64,000 bases of DNA from Paracrocinitomix sp039939375 (lineage in GTDB: Bacteria; Bacteroidota; Bacteroidia; Flavobacteriales_D; Crocinitomicaceae). The notes beneath the pieces are model-generated. The model did not search any database, was not told the origin of the DNA, and worked only from the letters and a program-made list of their open reading frames with translations. The stretch lies in assembly GCA_039939375.1 (NCBI GenBank), contig JBDVJO010000002.1, positions 450,599-514,598 of the forward strand, in the 5' to 3' direction. This document shows, one piece after another, positions 17,135-25,251 of this stretch. A program made the translations under genes and the position numbers. The stretch's first letter is position 1; each line of letters starts with the position of its first letter.

Positions 17135-18367
17135 GTGAATTTTTACCTGAACAAATACAGTTTTCAACCTCCAAAATTAACTGATAATCCATCAGAAAAT
17201 TTAGGATTGATAGTGGTCATTCCTTGTTTTAATGAACCAGATCTCATTCGGACACTTAAATCTTTAGATAGCTGTATTGAACCAAAATGTGATGTAGAAA
17301 TCATTGTTGTCCTAAATGCAGGAACGCATCATCCTGATCAAATCCATCTTCAGAATAATAAAACAAAAGAAGAGTTCAATAGCTTTGTACGAGAAAAAAA
17401 ATCAAAATATAAATTTCATTTAATTGAAAATTCAGCTTTACCCAAAAAACACGCTGGAGTAGGTTTGGCTAGAAAAATTGGAATGGATGAAGCAGTAGCC
17501 AGATTTGATGCTATTAACACGGATGGCCTTATCGTTTGCTTTGATGCAGATGCTGAAGTAGCAGAAAACTATCTTTCTGAGATTGAACAGCATTTTGAAA
17601 AAAATCCAAAAACTCCAGGATGCTCAATACATTATGAGCACCCAATTCAAGGAAATGAATTTTCTGAAGAAATTTATAAGGGAATCATCAATTATGAGTT
17701 GCATTTAAGGTATTATAATCAATGTCTATTATTTGCAGGATTGCCTTATGCATATCACACGGTAGGGTCGAGTATGGCTGTACGATCATCTGCTTATCAG
17801 AAGCAGGGTGGTATGAACAAACGAAAAGCCGGTGAAGACTTTTATTTTATTCACAAAATCATTGCTTTAGGAAATTTTACCGAATTAAAATCAACTCAGG
17901 TAATTCCTTCTCCCAGAATCTCTGATAGGGTTCCTTTTGGAACGGGTAAAGCAATTGGCGACTGGATAAAAGAGGGGAATGAAGATTATGAAACCTATGC
18001 TTTTGCAATTTTTAAAGAAATCAAAAAGTTCGTAGAAGAAATTCCTAATCTATATAGACAAGACCTTGAAATAAACACATTGGATATTTCAAATGAATTT
18101 AAGGAGTACTTAATCCTGAATCTTTTTACTGAGCGACTTGCCGAAATAAAATCCAACACCAAAGATTTTAAATCTTTTGAAAAGAGATTCTTTGTATGGT
18201 TTGATGCTTTTCAAATTTTAAAGTTGGTTCATTACATGAGAGATCACAAATTTCCGAATCAAGAATTGGTTTCTCAAGTACAAGAATTACAAAAAACAAA
18301 AGGCTGGTCTGTTCAAAAAAAATCATTAGAAAGCCTTTTGTTCCTTAGAGAAGTAGAAAAATCTTAA
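17135..18367 (+). CDS. Family 2-like glycosyltransferase
   Basis: A roughly 410-residue enzyme with a GT-A nucleotide-sugar binding fold: LGLIVVIPCFNEPDLIRTL near the start, IVCFDADAEVAENYL supplying the DxD metal site near residue 140, and KRKAGEDFYFIHKI, the ED motif of family 2 transferases. There are no transmembrane segments, so it would act in the cytosol. The frame is open back to a TTG at 17096 inside pdxH. GTG 17135 (just after the pdxH stop) or TTG 17123 are the likely starts; no ATG is available. Acceptor and sugar cannot be predicted. Confidence 0.85.
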   Translation: MNFYLNKYSFQPPKLTDNPSENLGLIVVIPCFNEPDLIRTLKSLDSCIEPKCDVEIIVVLNAGTHHPDQIHLQNNKTKEEFNSFVREKKSKYKFHLIENSALPKKHAGVGLARKIGMDEAVARFDAINTDGLIVCFDADAEVAENYLSEIEQHFEKNPKTPGCSIHYEHPIQGNEFSEEIYKGIINYELHLRYYNQCLLFAGLPYAYHTVGSSMAVRSSAYQKQGGMNKRKAGEDFYFIHKIIALGNFTELKSTQVIPSPRISDRVPFGTGKAIGDWIKEGNEDYETYAFAIFKEIKKFVEEIPNLYRQDLEINTLDISNEFKEYLILNLFTERLAEIKSNTKDFKSFEKRFFVWFDAFQILKLVHYMRDHKFPNQELVSQVQELQKTKGWSVQKKSLESLLFLREVEKS

Positions 18368-18374
18368 ATCTTTT

Positions 18375-18391
18375 TGTTACCTTTTCGTAAC
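18375..18391 (+). promoter_or_regulatory. Possible ECF-type autoregulatory promoter element
   Basis: TGTTACCTTTTCGTAAC contains GTTAC, six bases and GTAAC, an inverted repeat directly upstream of an ECF sigma gene whose GTG start is 32 nt downstream. The TGTTACCTTTT wording resembles what I recall in front of other autoregulated Bacteroidota ECF sigma genes. It could equally be a regulator site. Confidence 0.35.
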
Positions 18392-18422
18392 TCATGTTTC
18401 TTATTTATAGATTCTAGCTGCA

Positions 18423-18953
18423 GTGAGAAGAAAAGACAAACGTAAACAAACTGAATTTTTACAAGTGTATGAACCCATACATGAAAATTTTGTACGCTTT
18501 TGTCAGGCTAGAGCACGTGGAGTAATGAATTATGAGGATTTAGTGAGTGAATCTACGTTAAAAGCATATCAGAATTGGGAGAAAATAAATAAGAAAGATT
18601 CATTGAAATATTTCTTATTTACCACGGCCAGAAATCTTGTTTTAAATACCATTAGAAAGAAGCAAGAACTGAGTTTGGAAGATGTCAATGAAGATTATGT
18701 TAGCTCAAATAATGATGGTGAAAAAGACATGGAAATAGAATTTCTCTACTTGCAGTTAGAAAAACTAAGTGATGTCAAAAAAGAAGCCCTTATTTTATTT
18801 GAGATAAACGGATTTGCAATAAAGGAAATCGCACAAATTCAAGGAATTTCTGAAGGAGCTGTTAAAGTGAACCTAAGTAGGGGACGAAAAGAGTTACAGC
18901 AGCTCATGATAGATACACCAAAAATCCACCAAGAAACAGAAGTATTAACCTAA
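18423..18953 (+). CDS. RNA polymerase sigma-70 factor, ECF subfamily
   Basis: A 176-residue ECF sigma factor starting at GTG 18423. Region 2 includes FVRFCQARARGVMNYEDLVSES and LFTTARNLVLNTIRKKQ; region 4 includes LSDVKKEALILFEINGFAIKEIAQ and ISEGAVKVNLSRGRKELQQL (helix-turn-helix). It is followed 2 nt later by a membrane protein with a DUF2807 domain, in the place usually taken by an anti-sigma factor. A GTTAC/GTAAC inverted repeat sits upstream. The pair probably forms one regulatory unit. Confidence 0.93.
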   Translation: MRRKDKRKQTEFLQVYEPIHENFVRFCQARARGVMNYEDLVSESTLKAYQNWEKINKKDSLKYFLFTTARNLVLNTIRKKQELSLEDVNEDYVSSNNDGEKDMEIEFLYLQLEKLSDVKKEALILFEINGFAIKEIAQIQGISEGAVKVNLSRGRKELQQLMIDTPKIHQETEVLT

Positions 18954-18955
18954 GT

Positions 18956-20062
18956 ATGCAAGAAGTAAACAAAAATATCGACCATCTATTTGCTAAGGTC
19001 AAAACGGCCAAAGTAAATCTTTCTGCTCAACAAGTTGTTGCAGGGGTAGCTGGTGCTTCTGTATTGGGTGCCGCAGCCACAACAAGTTTGATTAGTAAAT
19101 TTAAAATTATGTCAATTATGTTAGGAAGTGGAATTGCGATTACAACTACAGTATTACTGATGAATGCCTCTCCAGAGGTCAAAGAAACAGCATCAGTAAT
19201 TCCAATGGAAAATGAAAAAAAGCAAATTTCAATAGAACCAAAAATAAGTGAGCCATCAGAGAATTTAAAAGTGTTTTATTCGGTTGACGAGCCAAAAGAG
19301 GAAATTGAACATGCTGAAATTCCTTCAGTTGAATTAGTTGAAGTGCCTGACTTCAGAGAAGATTTGATTATTCCAGAAGTCTCGGAGTTTAAAGAAAGAA
19401 AGTTGATGCCTCAGGATATTACCGAAGTAGGAGACTTTCATTCTATAGTTGTCCAAATTGATTGTGATGTTGAACTTTTTGCAGGAGAAACTTGCGGAAC
19501 AGAGGTCTTACAATCTGAATTAACTGATGTCATTGATTTTTCAATTGAAGGAGGTGTACTCACAGTCGGGATTAAGGAAGGCAGAGAAAAAGATTTTCAT
19601 AAAGTCGCCAAACATCAAATCGTGGAAGTAGAGTTAACTATGAAAAATTTGAAGAATATTCAAGTGCAAGGAGCAGCAGTGGTGCATTCTGATGATGATA
19701 TTTCCTCATCAGATTTAAACGTGACTATTCAGGGATCAGGAGATGTTTCTCTTTATAATGTCGCTCCTAAATCTTATGAAGTTGTCTTGTCTGGTTCAGG
19801 TGATGTAGTGCTCAAAGGAAATGGATCTGCAACAAAAGGTACCGTAACAATTTCTGGTTCTGGAGATGTATGTATTCCCAACCTTGCTGCAGATAAAGTA
19901 GACGTTCAAATTTCAGGTTCAGGTGATGTGAATGTAAATGCAAAATCTAACCTGAACGTACAAATTGCTGGAAGTGGAGATGTAAGCTATACTGGCGACC
20001 CAGAAACTTCAGTTTCTATAAGTGGATCTGGTGAAGTACATAAAGGCTGCAATAAGGATTAA
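18956..20062 (+). CDS. Membrane-anchored DUF2807 (GIN-domain) protein, candidate anti-sigma partner
   Basis: A 368-residue protein. An N-terminal cytoplasmic segment of about 35 residues (NKNIDHLFAKVKTAKVNLSA) is followed by one or two hydrophobic stretches (about 26-45 and 52-70), an acidic periplasmic linker and a DUF2807 right-handed beta-helix domain from about residue 155 to the end. The helix carries repeated turns with the same wording (IQGSGDVSL, LSGSGDVVL, ISGSGDVCI, ISGSGDVNV, IAGSGDVSY, ISGSGEVHK) about every 20 residues. DUF2807 domains are usually secreted or lipid-anchored. Here one is coupled 2 nt behind an ECF sigma gene, so the short cytoplasmic tail could hold the sigma factor, which is an inference. 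No zinc anti-sigma motif is seen. Confidence 0.8.
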   Translation: MQEVNKNIDHLFAKVKTAKVNLSAQQVVAGVAGASVLGAAATTSLISKFKIMSIMLGSGIAITTTVLLMNASPEVKETASVIPMENEKKQISIEPKISEPSENLKVFYSVDEPKEEIEHAEIPSVELVEVPDFREDLIIPEVSEFKERKLMPQDITEVGDFHSIVVQIDCDVELFAGETCGTEVLQSELTDVIDFSIEGGVLTVGIKEGREKDFHKVAKHQIVEVELTMKNLKNIQVQGAAVVHSDDDISSSDLNVTIQGSGDVSLYNVAPKSYEVVLSGSGDVVLKGNGSATKGTVTISGSGDVCIPNLAADKVDVQISGSGDVNVNAKSNLNVQIAGSGDVSYTGDPETSVSISGSGEVHKGCNKD

Positions 20063-20085
20063 CCCTATGAATACCTAAATAAAAA

Positions 20086-20133
20086 AAAAGCCTCTTTGTA
20101 CTTGGTGCATAGCCAAGAAACAAAGAGGCTTTT
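20086..20133. terminator. Bidirectional terminator between the DUF2807 gene and mscS
   Basis: AAAAGCCTCTTTG (20086-20098) pairs with CAAAGAGGCTTTT (20121-20133). An inner CTTGG/CCAAG stem caps it. A and T runs on both sides make it usable from either strand. Confidence 0.92.
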
Positions 20134-20135
20134 AG

Positions 20136-21014
20136 CTATGAATCTGTTTTATGCAAATGCACATCCATTTGTGGGAAAGGAATATTCAATCCTTCTTTAT
20201 CAAATTCAGTGTAAATTTTCTCATTCATCTTAAAGAAAATATCCCAGTAATCTGGTGTTTTACCCCAAACTCTTAAAGTAATGTTCACAGAACTGTCTCC
20301 CAATTCGCCTAGACCTATAAATGGAGCAGGGTCCTTAAGTATTTTTTCATCTTCAGCAATAAACCTTTCTAAAACTTTTTTTGCCTTGAGATAATCATCT
20401 CCATATCCAATCCCTACAACAAAATCAACTCTTCTTAAGTCTTGCATTGTAAAGTTTGTGATGTTGCCATTGGCCATTGCGCCGTTCGGAACGATTACGG
20501 TTTTATTGTCAAGTGTAAGAATAATAGTATTGAAAATTTGTATTTCATGAATAATTCCCTCTTCTCCTTGAGCATTTACATAATCACCCACCTTGTATGG
20601 TCTGAATATTAAAATCATGATTCCACCAGCAAAGTTTCCAAGCGTTCCAGAAAACGCCATACCTATAGCCAAACCGGCGGCACCAATTAGTGCTACAAAA
20701 GACGTCATCTCTACTCCTAACTGACCTAGGGCGGTGAGTACAACTAAAATTCTTAGAGAAATAGAAACTAGACTGATTAAAAACTTCTGAAGTGATTCAT
20801 CAAAGTCTTTTTTAGTTAACAGTCTTTTGACAACCTTAGTTAATCGTTTAGCGATAAACATCCCTACAATTAATACAATAATTGCAATAACTAAACTTGT
20901 TCCCCAATCTATTCCTTTTCCTATAAACCAATCCAAATCATAAGAAACGTCTTTATTGGCTGTTTCATGAACTTGGTTCGCATGCTGTATAAGTGTGTCT
21001 GTATCTTGTAACAT
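20136..21014 (-). CDS. mscS: Small-conductance mechanosensitive channel (MscS family)
   Basis: A 292-residue inner-membrane channel. A periplasmic N-terminus is followed by three membrane helices (about 35-55, 80-98, 103-130). The pore helix (FVALIGAAGLAIGMAFSGTL, then GNFAGGIMILIFRPYKVGDYV) has the Gly/Ala packing of TM3. The cytoplasmic beta domain (GEEGIIHEIQIFNTIILTLD, IVPNGAMANGNITNF) and the alpha/beta vestibule follow. Length is close to E. coli MscS (286). It releases solutes during hypo-osmotic shock. The promoter lies in the 67-nt gap shared with ydcF. Confidence 0.96.
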   Translation of the reverse strand: MLQDTDTLIQHANQVHETANKDVSYDLDWFIGKGIDWGTSLVIAIIVLIVGMFIAKRLTKVVKRLLTKKDFDESLQKFLISLVSISLRILVVLTALGQLGVEMTSFVALIGAAGLAIGMAFSGTLGNFAGGIMILIFRPYKVGDYVNAQGEEGIIHEIQIFNTIILTLDNKTVIVPNGAMANGNITNFTMQDLRRVDFVVGIGYGDDYLKAKKVLERFIAEDEKILKDPAPFIGLGELGDSSVNITLRVWGKTPDYWDIFFKMNEKIYTEFDKEGLNIPFPQMDVHLHKTDS

Positions 21015-21028
21015 AGTTTTTTTTGATG

Positions 21029-21058
21029 CAAATATATTTCAATTCTAAAAACTACAAA
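21029..21058 (-). promoter_or_regulatory. Promoter of mscS
   Basis: Read on the minus strand: TTTG (21055-21058), an 18-nt spacer, then TATATTTG (21029-21036), both perfect matches to the Bacteroidota consensus. The start is a few bases before the ATG at 21014. Confidence 0.7.
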
Positions 21059-21081
21059 ATTGGTATCTTCGTTTTTAGTCT

Positions 21082-21846
21082 ATGTTTTTTGTTTTATCCA
21101 AAATACTTTCCTTTCTAACGCACCCTTTTTCATGGGTAGTGATCTTACTTATCATTTCCTGGATTACGAAGCGAGCTAAATTGAAAAAATGGTCGTTTAA
21201 GATTGGAATTATTTTGCTTTTAGTCTTCTCAAACACATTTATTTTCCTTGAGTTTGCAAGATTATGGGAACCAGATGGAACTAAAATTGAAGATGTCGGG
21301 CATTATGATTGTGCAATAGTTCTTGGTGGGATGGCAGAATGGGATAATTCAAATGAACGATTGAGTATAAGGAGAGGGGGAGATAGAATATGGCAAGCAA
21401 TAAATTTATATCATTTAGGTAAAGTTGATAAGCTGTTAATTTCTGGAAACAATGGATTTATAAGTGATGATGGACTTGATGAAGCAAATCAATTCAAGAC
21501 GGTATTAGTTGAAAATGGGATTCCCGAAAAGGATATTTTAGTTGAAACAACATCAAAAAACACATATGAAAATGCAATAGAATGTAAGAAGATTTCGGAT
21601 ACCAGCAATTTCAATTCTATTCTCCTGGTTACCTCTGCAATGCACATGAGAAGATCACGTGCAGTCTTTGCTCATGCGGGATTCGAAAATTTTGATACGT
21701 TCACTACTGACCATTTTACTGGTAAATCCAGGAGCTACAAATTTGATCAATTCCTCATTCCAAATGTCAGCACCTTCACAAATTGGAATTATCTGATCCA
21801 TGAATGGGTGGGCTATGTCACCTATTGGATGGTTGGTTATTTATAG
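21082..21846 (+). CDS. YdcF/SanA/ElyC-family (DUF218) envelope protein
   Basis: A 254-residue protein with two N-terminal membrane helices (about 1-28 and 36-57) and a DUF218 domain: YDCAIVLGGMAEWDNSNERLS, then the GKVDKLLISGNNG strand, the helix with EANQFKTVLVENGIPEKDI, and TTSKNTYENAIECKK followed by ILLVTSAMHMRRSRAVFAHAG. This is the ElyC/YdcF arrangement. ElyC relatives act in cell-envelope precursor metabolism, probably at the inner membrane, with the exact reaction unresolved. The gene is divergent from mscS and closed by a terminator. Confidence 0.92.
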   Translation: MFFVLSKILSFLTHPFSWVVILLIISWITKRAKLKKWSFKIGIILLLVFSNTFIFLEFARLWEPDGTKIEDVGHYDCAIVLGGMAEWDNSNERLSIRRGGDRIWQAINLYHLGKVDKLLISGNNGFISDDGLDEANQFKTVLVENGIPEKDILVETTSKNTYENAIECKKISDTSNFNSILLVTSAMHMRRSRAVFAHAGFENFDTFTTDHFTGKSRSYKFDQFLIPNVSTFTNWNYLIHEWVGYVTYWMVGYL

Positions 21847-21853
21847 CATAAAA

Positions 21854-21886
21854 AAAACGCCTTTGAAAAAAATCAAAAGGCGTTTT
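21854..21886. terminator. Terminator between ydcF and the 86-residue gene
   Basis: AAAACGCCTTTGA (21854-21866) pairs with TCAAAAGGCGTTTT (21873-21886). The flanking A and T runs allow use from both sides. Confidence 0.9.
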
Positions 21887-21905
21887 ATTAGAGTTTATCA
21901 CTTAA

Positions 21906-22166
21906 TTATTTAGTGGCAGCCCATTTTCTGATTTCAGTTCTGAACCATTCGTCAGCAGCATCAGTCCATTTGTAGTTATCTCTAACATACGCCATAGTGT
22001 CTTTCTCAATGTCAGTGTAAGATCCACCATCTTTTACCGCTTCTAAAAGCTGTCCAGCATCATCAACTGATAATCTACCGTCTCCCTGACCATCCGTTAA
22101 TTTATCTGCTAATTCAATGATTTCACCATCATATTTTACACCGTCAATAGTTTTGTAATATCCCAT
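21906..22166 (-). CDS. 86-residue conserved protein with EF-hand-like loop
   Basis: A small soluble protein. The loop LTDGQGDGRLSVDDAGQLL (about residues 23-41) has Asp/Gly spacing like an EF-hand calcium loop, flanked by helices, and resembles half of a dockerin or calcium-binding pair. The C-terminal half (TMAYVRDNYKWTDAADEWF, then RTEIRKWAATK) is highly reminiscent of small conserved proteins I recall in marine proteobacteria and Bacteroidota, which makes it likely real. There is no signal peptide. It is monocistronic with a terminator shared with ydcF. Function unknown; calcium binding is an inference. Confidence 0.7.
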   Translation of the reverse strand: MGYYKTIDGVKYDGEIIELADKLTDGQGDGRLSVDDAGQLLEAVKDGGSYTDIEKDTMAYVRDNYKWTDAADEWFRTEIRKWAATK

Positions 22167-22371
22167 TTTAAAAAGTTTAAATTGTTTTTGTTTCTCAAAA
22201 ATGTGAAAAATTCTAGAAAAAACAATTCTTGAATTTTAGATTTTTATTAATTATCGATAAATGAACAACTTGTATGGATAAATGACATCTACCTAAAAAT
22301 CGATAATTATTAAAACTTTTTTTATGCTCAACTCCTTCTAAAAAATCACTGGATTAATTCATGTCATTATT

Positions 22372-22402
22372 TTTGGATTTTAATTGATTAAAACTAACTT
22401 TA
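22372..22402 (+). promoter_or_regulatory. Promoter of sucC
   Basis: TTTG (22372-22375), a 19-nt spacer, then TAACTTTA (22395-22402), which matches TAnnTTTG at five of six defined positions. The predicted start near 22409 leaves a leader of about 15 nt. Confidence 0.65.
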
Positions 22403-22424
22403 GCACTTCTTAAAAATAAACCAA

Positions 22425-23636
22425 ATGAACTTACACGAATATCAAGGTAAATCGATTTTAGCAAGCCACGGCGTAACTGTACAAAGAGGTGTTGTTGTTG
22501 ATAATGTTTCAGAAGTTGCAGCGAAAGCAAAAGAACTTCAAGATTTAACAGGAACTGAAGGAATTGTAGTAAAAGCACAGATTCATGCAGGAGGAAGAGG
22601 TAAAGGAGAAGTGACTGAAACAGGTTCACATGGTGTAGTATTTTGTCCTTCTGTTGACAAATTAGAAGAAAAAGTAAAAGGAATCTTAGGAGGACATCTT
22701 GTAACTAAGCAAACATCTGCTGAAGGTAAGAAAGTGAACAAAGTATTATTAGCTGAAGATGTTTATTACCCAGGTGAAACAGAATTGTCTGAGATTTACA
22801 TGTCGGTTTTATTAGACCGTGAAAAAGAAAGAAATATAATCGTGTATTCTACTGAAGGTGGAATGGATATTGAGACTGTTGCTGAAGAAACACCTCATTT
22901 AATTTATAAGGAAGAAGTTGATCCAAGAGTTGGATTACAGGGCTTTCAAGCAAGAAGAATCGCATTTAACTTAGGATTGTCTGGACAAGCGTTCAAAGAA
23001 ATGACAAAGTTCGTATATGCATTGTATTCAGCTTATGAAGGTTGTGATGCTTCTATGTTTGAAATTAACCCAGTATTAAAAACTTCAGATAATAAAGTGA
23101 TTGCAGTAGATTCAAAAGTGACACTTGATGCAAATGCATTATATCGTCATAAGGATTATGCAGCAATGAGAGATAAAACTGAAGAGAATCCTACTGAAGT
23201 TGAAGCTGGTGAAGCAGGTTTAAATTATGTAGATCTTGACGGTAATGTTGGATGCATGGTTAACGGAGCTGGTTTAGCAATGGCAACTATGGATATCATC
23301 AAATTATCAGGAGGTAATCCTGCTAACTTCTTAGACGTAGGTGGAACCGCAGATGCTGAAAGAGTTGAAAAAGCGTTCAGAATTATTTTAAAAGATCCTA
23401 ATGTTGAGGCTATTTTAGTAAATATCTTCGGAGGAATCGTAAGATGTGATAGAGTAGCTCAAGGAGTTGTTGATGCATACAAAAACATGGGAGAAATTCC
23501 TGTGCCAATTATCGTTAGACTTCAAGGAACAAATGCTGAAGAAGCAAAAGTTTTGATTGATGAGTCAGGATTAAATGTGCATTCAGCTGTTTTATTACAA
23601 GAAGCTGCAGATTTAGTAAAATCAGTATTGAGCTAA
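22425..23636 (+). CDS. sucC: Succinate-CoA ligase (ADP-forming) subunit beta
   Basis: A 403-residue TCA-cycle enzyme subunit. With SucD it interconverts succinyl-CoA and succinate with ATP formation. The ATP-grasp N-terminus starts MNLHEYQGKSILASHGV and carries VVKAQIHAGGRGKGEV; EINPVL (metal/nucleotide site) and the CoA-ligase-like C-terminal domain with VGCMVNGAGLAMATMD, FLDVGGTADAERV and NIFGGIVRCDRVAQG follow. Length is slightly above E. coli SucC (388). sucD is not adjacent, as is frequent in Bacteroidota. A terminator follows. Confidence 0.97.
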   Translation: MNLHEYQGKSILASHGVTVQRGVVVDNVSEVAAKAKELQDLTGTEGIVVKAQIHAGGRGKGEVTETGSHGVVFCPSVDKLEEKVKGILGGHLVTKQTSAEGKKVNKVLLAEDVYYPGETELSEIYMSVLLDREKERNIIVYSTEGGMDIETVAEETPHLIYKEEVDPRVGLQGFQARRIAFNLGLSGQAFKEMTKFVYALYSAYEGCDASMFEINPVLKTSDNKVIAVDSKVTLDANALYRHKDYAAMRDKTEENPTEVEAGEAGLNYVDLDGNVGCMVNGAGLAMATMDIIKLSGGNPANFLDVGGTADAERVEKAFRIILKDPNVEAILVNIFGGIVRCDRVAQGVVDAYKNMGEIPVPIIVRLQGTNAEEAKVLIDESGLNVHSAVLLQEAADLVKSVLS

Positions 23637-23655
23637 ATCTTTAGAACATAAACAT

Positions 23656-23663
23656 TATTTTTG
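23656..23663 (+). promoter_or_regulatory. -7 element upstream of map
   Basis: TATTTTTG matches TAnnTTTG and lies immediately before the hairpin at 23664-23708. A transcript from here would begin inside the hairpin, so promoter and terminator overlap. The true map start may be here or further down. Confidence 0.4.
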
Positions 23664-23708
23664 CACTCGAATTGTCAACTAGCTTGATGATTCGAGTGTT
23701 TTGTTTTA
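23664..23708 (+). terminator. Terminator of sucC
   Basis: CACTCGAAT (23664-23672) pairs with ATTCGAGTG (23690-23698) around a 17-nt loop, followed by TTTTGTTTT. Confidence 0.75.
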
Positions 23709-23735
23709 AGGGATTAAAACAAGTTTAAAAGAAAT

Positions 23736-24512
23736 ATGATTAAGTACAAAACTGAAGAGGAAATAGAGTTAATGCGTCAAGCAGCCCTTGTTGTGTCTAG
23801 AACTTTGGGTGAAATAGCAAAAGTTATTAAACCTGGTGTTACTGGTTTGCAATTGGATAAATTGGCTGAAGAGTATATCAGAGATCAAGGGGCAGTTCCA
23901 GGATTTCTAGGGCTTTATGATTTCCCAAACACACTTTGCATTTCTCCTAATGAACAGGTGGTACATGGATTCCCAACTGACAAGCCTTACGAAGACGGTG
24001 ATATCGTCTCGGTGGATTGCGGTGCAATCTTGAATGGATATTATGGCGATCATGCTTATACGTTTGAACTAGGAGATGTTGCTCCGGAAGTTAGAGAGTT
24101 ATGCCGTGTTACCAAAGAGAGTCTTTATAAAGGAATTGAGGCAACGAATGCTTCAAACAGAATATCAGATATTGGTTACGCGATTCAACAACATGCTGAG
24201 GCACATGGCTACGGAGTTGTCAGAGAATTGGTGGGACATGGAATTGGAAGTGTGATGCACGAAGATCCACAAATTCCTAACTACGGAAAAAGGGGGAGAG
24301 GTAAAAAAATTAAAAATGGTTTGACTATCGCTATTGAACCAATGATTAATATGGGAACAGAGAAAATTGTTCAACTTTCTGATGGATGGACAATTTTAAC
24401 CGGTGATGGAAAACCATCTGCTCATTTTGAACATGATGTTGCTGTTGTAGACGGTAAACCTGTTATTTTATCAACCTTTGATTACATTGAAGAAGCCCTT
24501 GGAATCAAATAA
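23736..24512 (+). CDS. map: Methionine aminopeptidase, type I
   Basis: A 258-residue cytoplasmic metallopeptidase that removes the initiator methionine from nascent proteins. The pita-bread fold ligands are all visible: Asp in VSVDCGAILNGYYGDHAYTF (both Asp ligands), His in ELVGHGIGSVMHEDP, Glu in IAIEPMIN and Glu in AHFEHDVAV. The start MIKYKTEEEIELMRQAALVV is typical of type I enzymes. The stop overlaps the ATG of the following membrane-protein gene by one base (TAATG). Confidence 0.97.
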   Translation: MIKYKTEEEIELMRQAALVVSRTLGEIAKVIKPGVTGLQLDKLAEEYIRDQGAVPGFLGLYDFPNTLCISPNEQVVHGFPTDKPYEDGDIVSVDCGAILNGYYGDHAYTFELGDVAPEVRELCRVTKESLYKGIEATNASNRISDIGYAIQQHAEAHGYGVVRELVGHGIGSVMHEDPQIPNYGKRGRGKKIKNGLTIAIEPMINMGTEKIVQLSDGWTILTGDGKPSAHFEHDVAVVDGKPVILSTFDYIEEALGIK

Positions 24513-25105
24513 TGGATAAAGAACTAAAAATAGTTGTTTCTATTTTCTTGGTCTTTTTGATTTTTGGACTGGTTTCACTTTCAACTTCCCGTATCTTTGC
24601 TACTCCAATATTCTTGAAACATTTTGTGTATTTGCCCTTGGCGATTCTCTTTTACGGGATGAATTTTAAGCAAAACCAATCATGGCTTTTGTTGATGTAC
24701 ATTCCAGTGGTACTTTTAGGGTTATTAATAGATGATTTTTCGGTTGGATTATTAGTTGAGAAATACCATGTCAATTGGCTATATGAGATCACGACTACGC
24801 AAGTTTTCTCTGTCATTTTCATAGTTGGATATTTCGGTTTTTTCATTCTGATTGCCTATTTGTTCTTTCTAGCTTATCGAAAACTGGCCATTTTAATAGC
24901 TTCGTTAGTCCTAATACTTGCGGTAATCACTTGTCTTTTTATTCCTGACTTTTTAATCGCTTCAGGACCAATCTTCTTACTTTTTCTAGCTATTCAAATT
25001 TTTGCTTTAAACAAGTATTCGTCAAATGAATCCATTGCAAAAAAAATACTCACGTATCAATTTCTGTTCATTATTTTAATGCAGTCTATGGAATATTTTC
25101 TCTAG
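24512..25105 (+). CDS. Polytopic membrane protein of unknown function
   Basis: A 197-residue protein that is almost entirely hydrophobic, with about six membrane helices (roughly residues 8-24, 33-50, 57-75, 95-120, 124-145 and 150-170, and possibly one more at the C-terminus). Short loops carry few charges. No transporter or enzyme motif is visible. It is translationally coupled to map (TAATG), which is the only contextual clue. Family not recognised. Confidence 0.6.
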   Translation: MDKELKIVVSIFLVFLIFGLVSLSTSRIFATPIFLKHFVYLPLAILFYGMNFKQNQSWLLLMYIPVVLLGLLIDDFSVGLLVEKYHVNWLYEITTTQVFSVIFIVGYFGFFILIAYLFFLAYRKLAILIASLVLILAVITCLFIPDFLIASGPIFLLFLAIQIFALNKYSSNESIAKKILTYQFLFIILMQSMEYFL

Positions 25106-25251
25106 AATTACTTTGCGGTCTAAAAGATTTAGTTAATTTAGTAAGACTCGAAAAAACGAAATTTAATTCATGTAATTGGCGGATTCAAGAACTCTGATGT
25201 AGAGTCTTTTAATTTGCAAATTCCATCTGAGAATTTTAAACTAAAACACAG

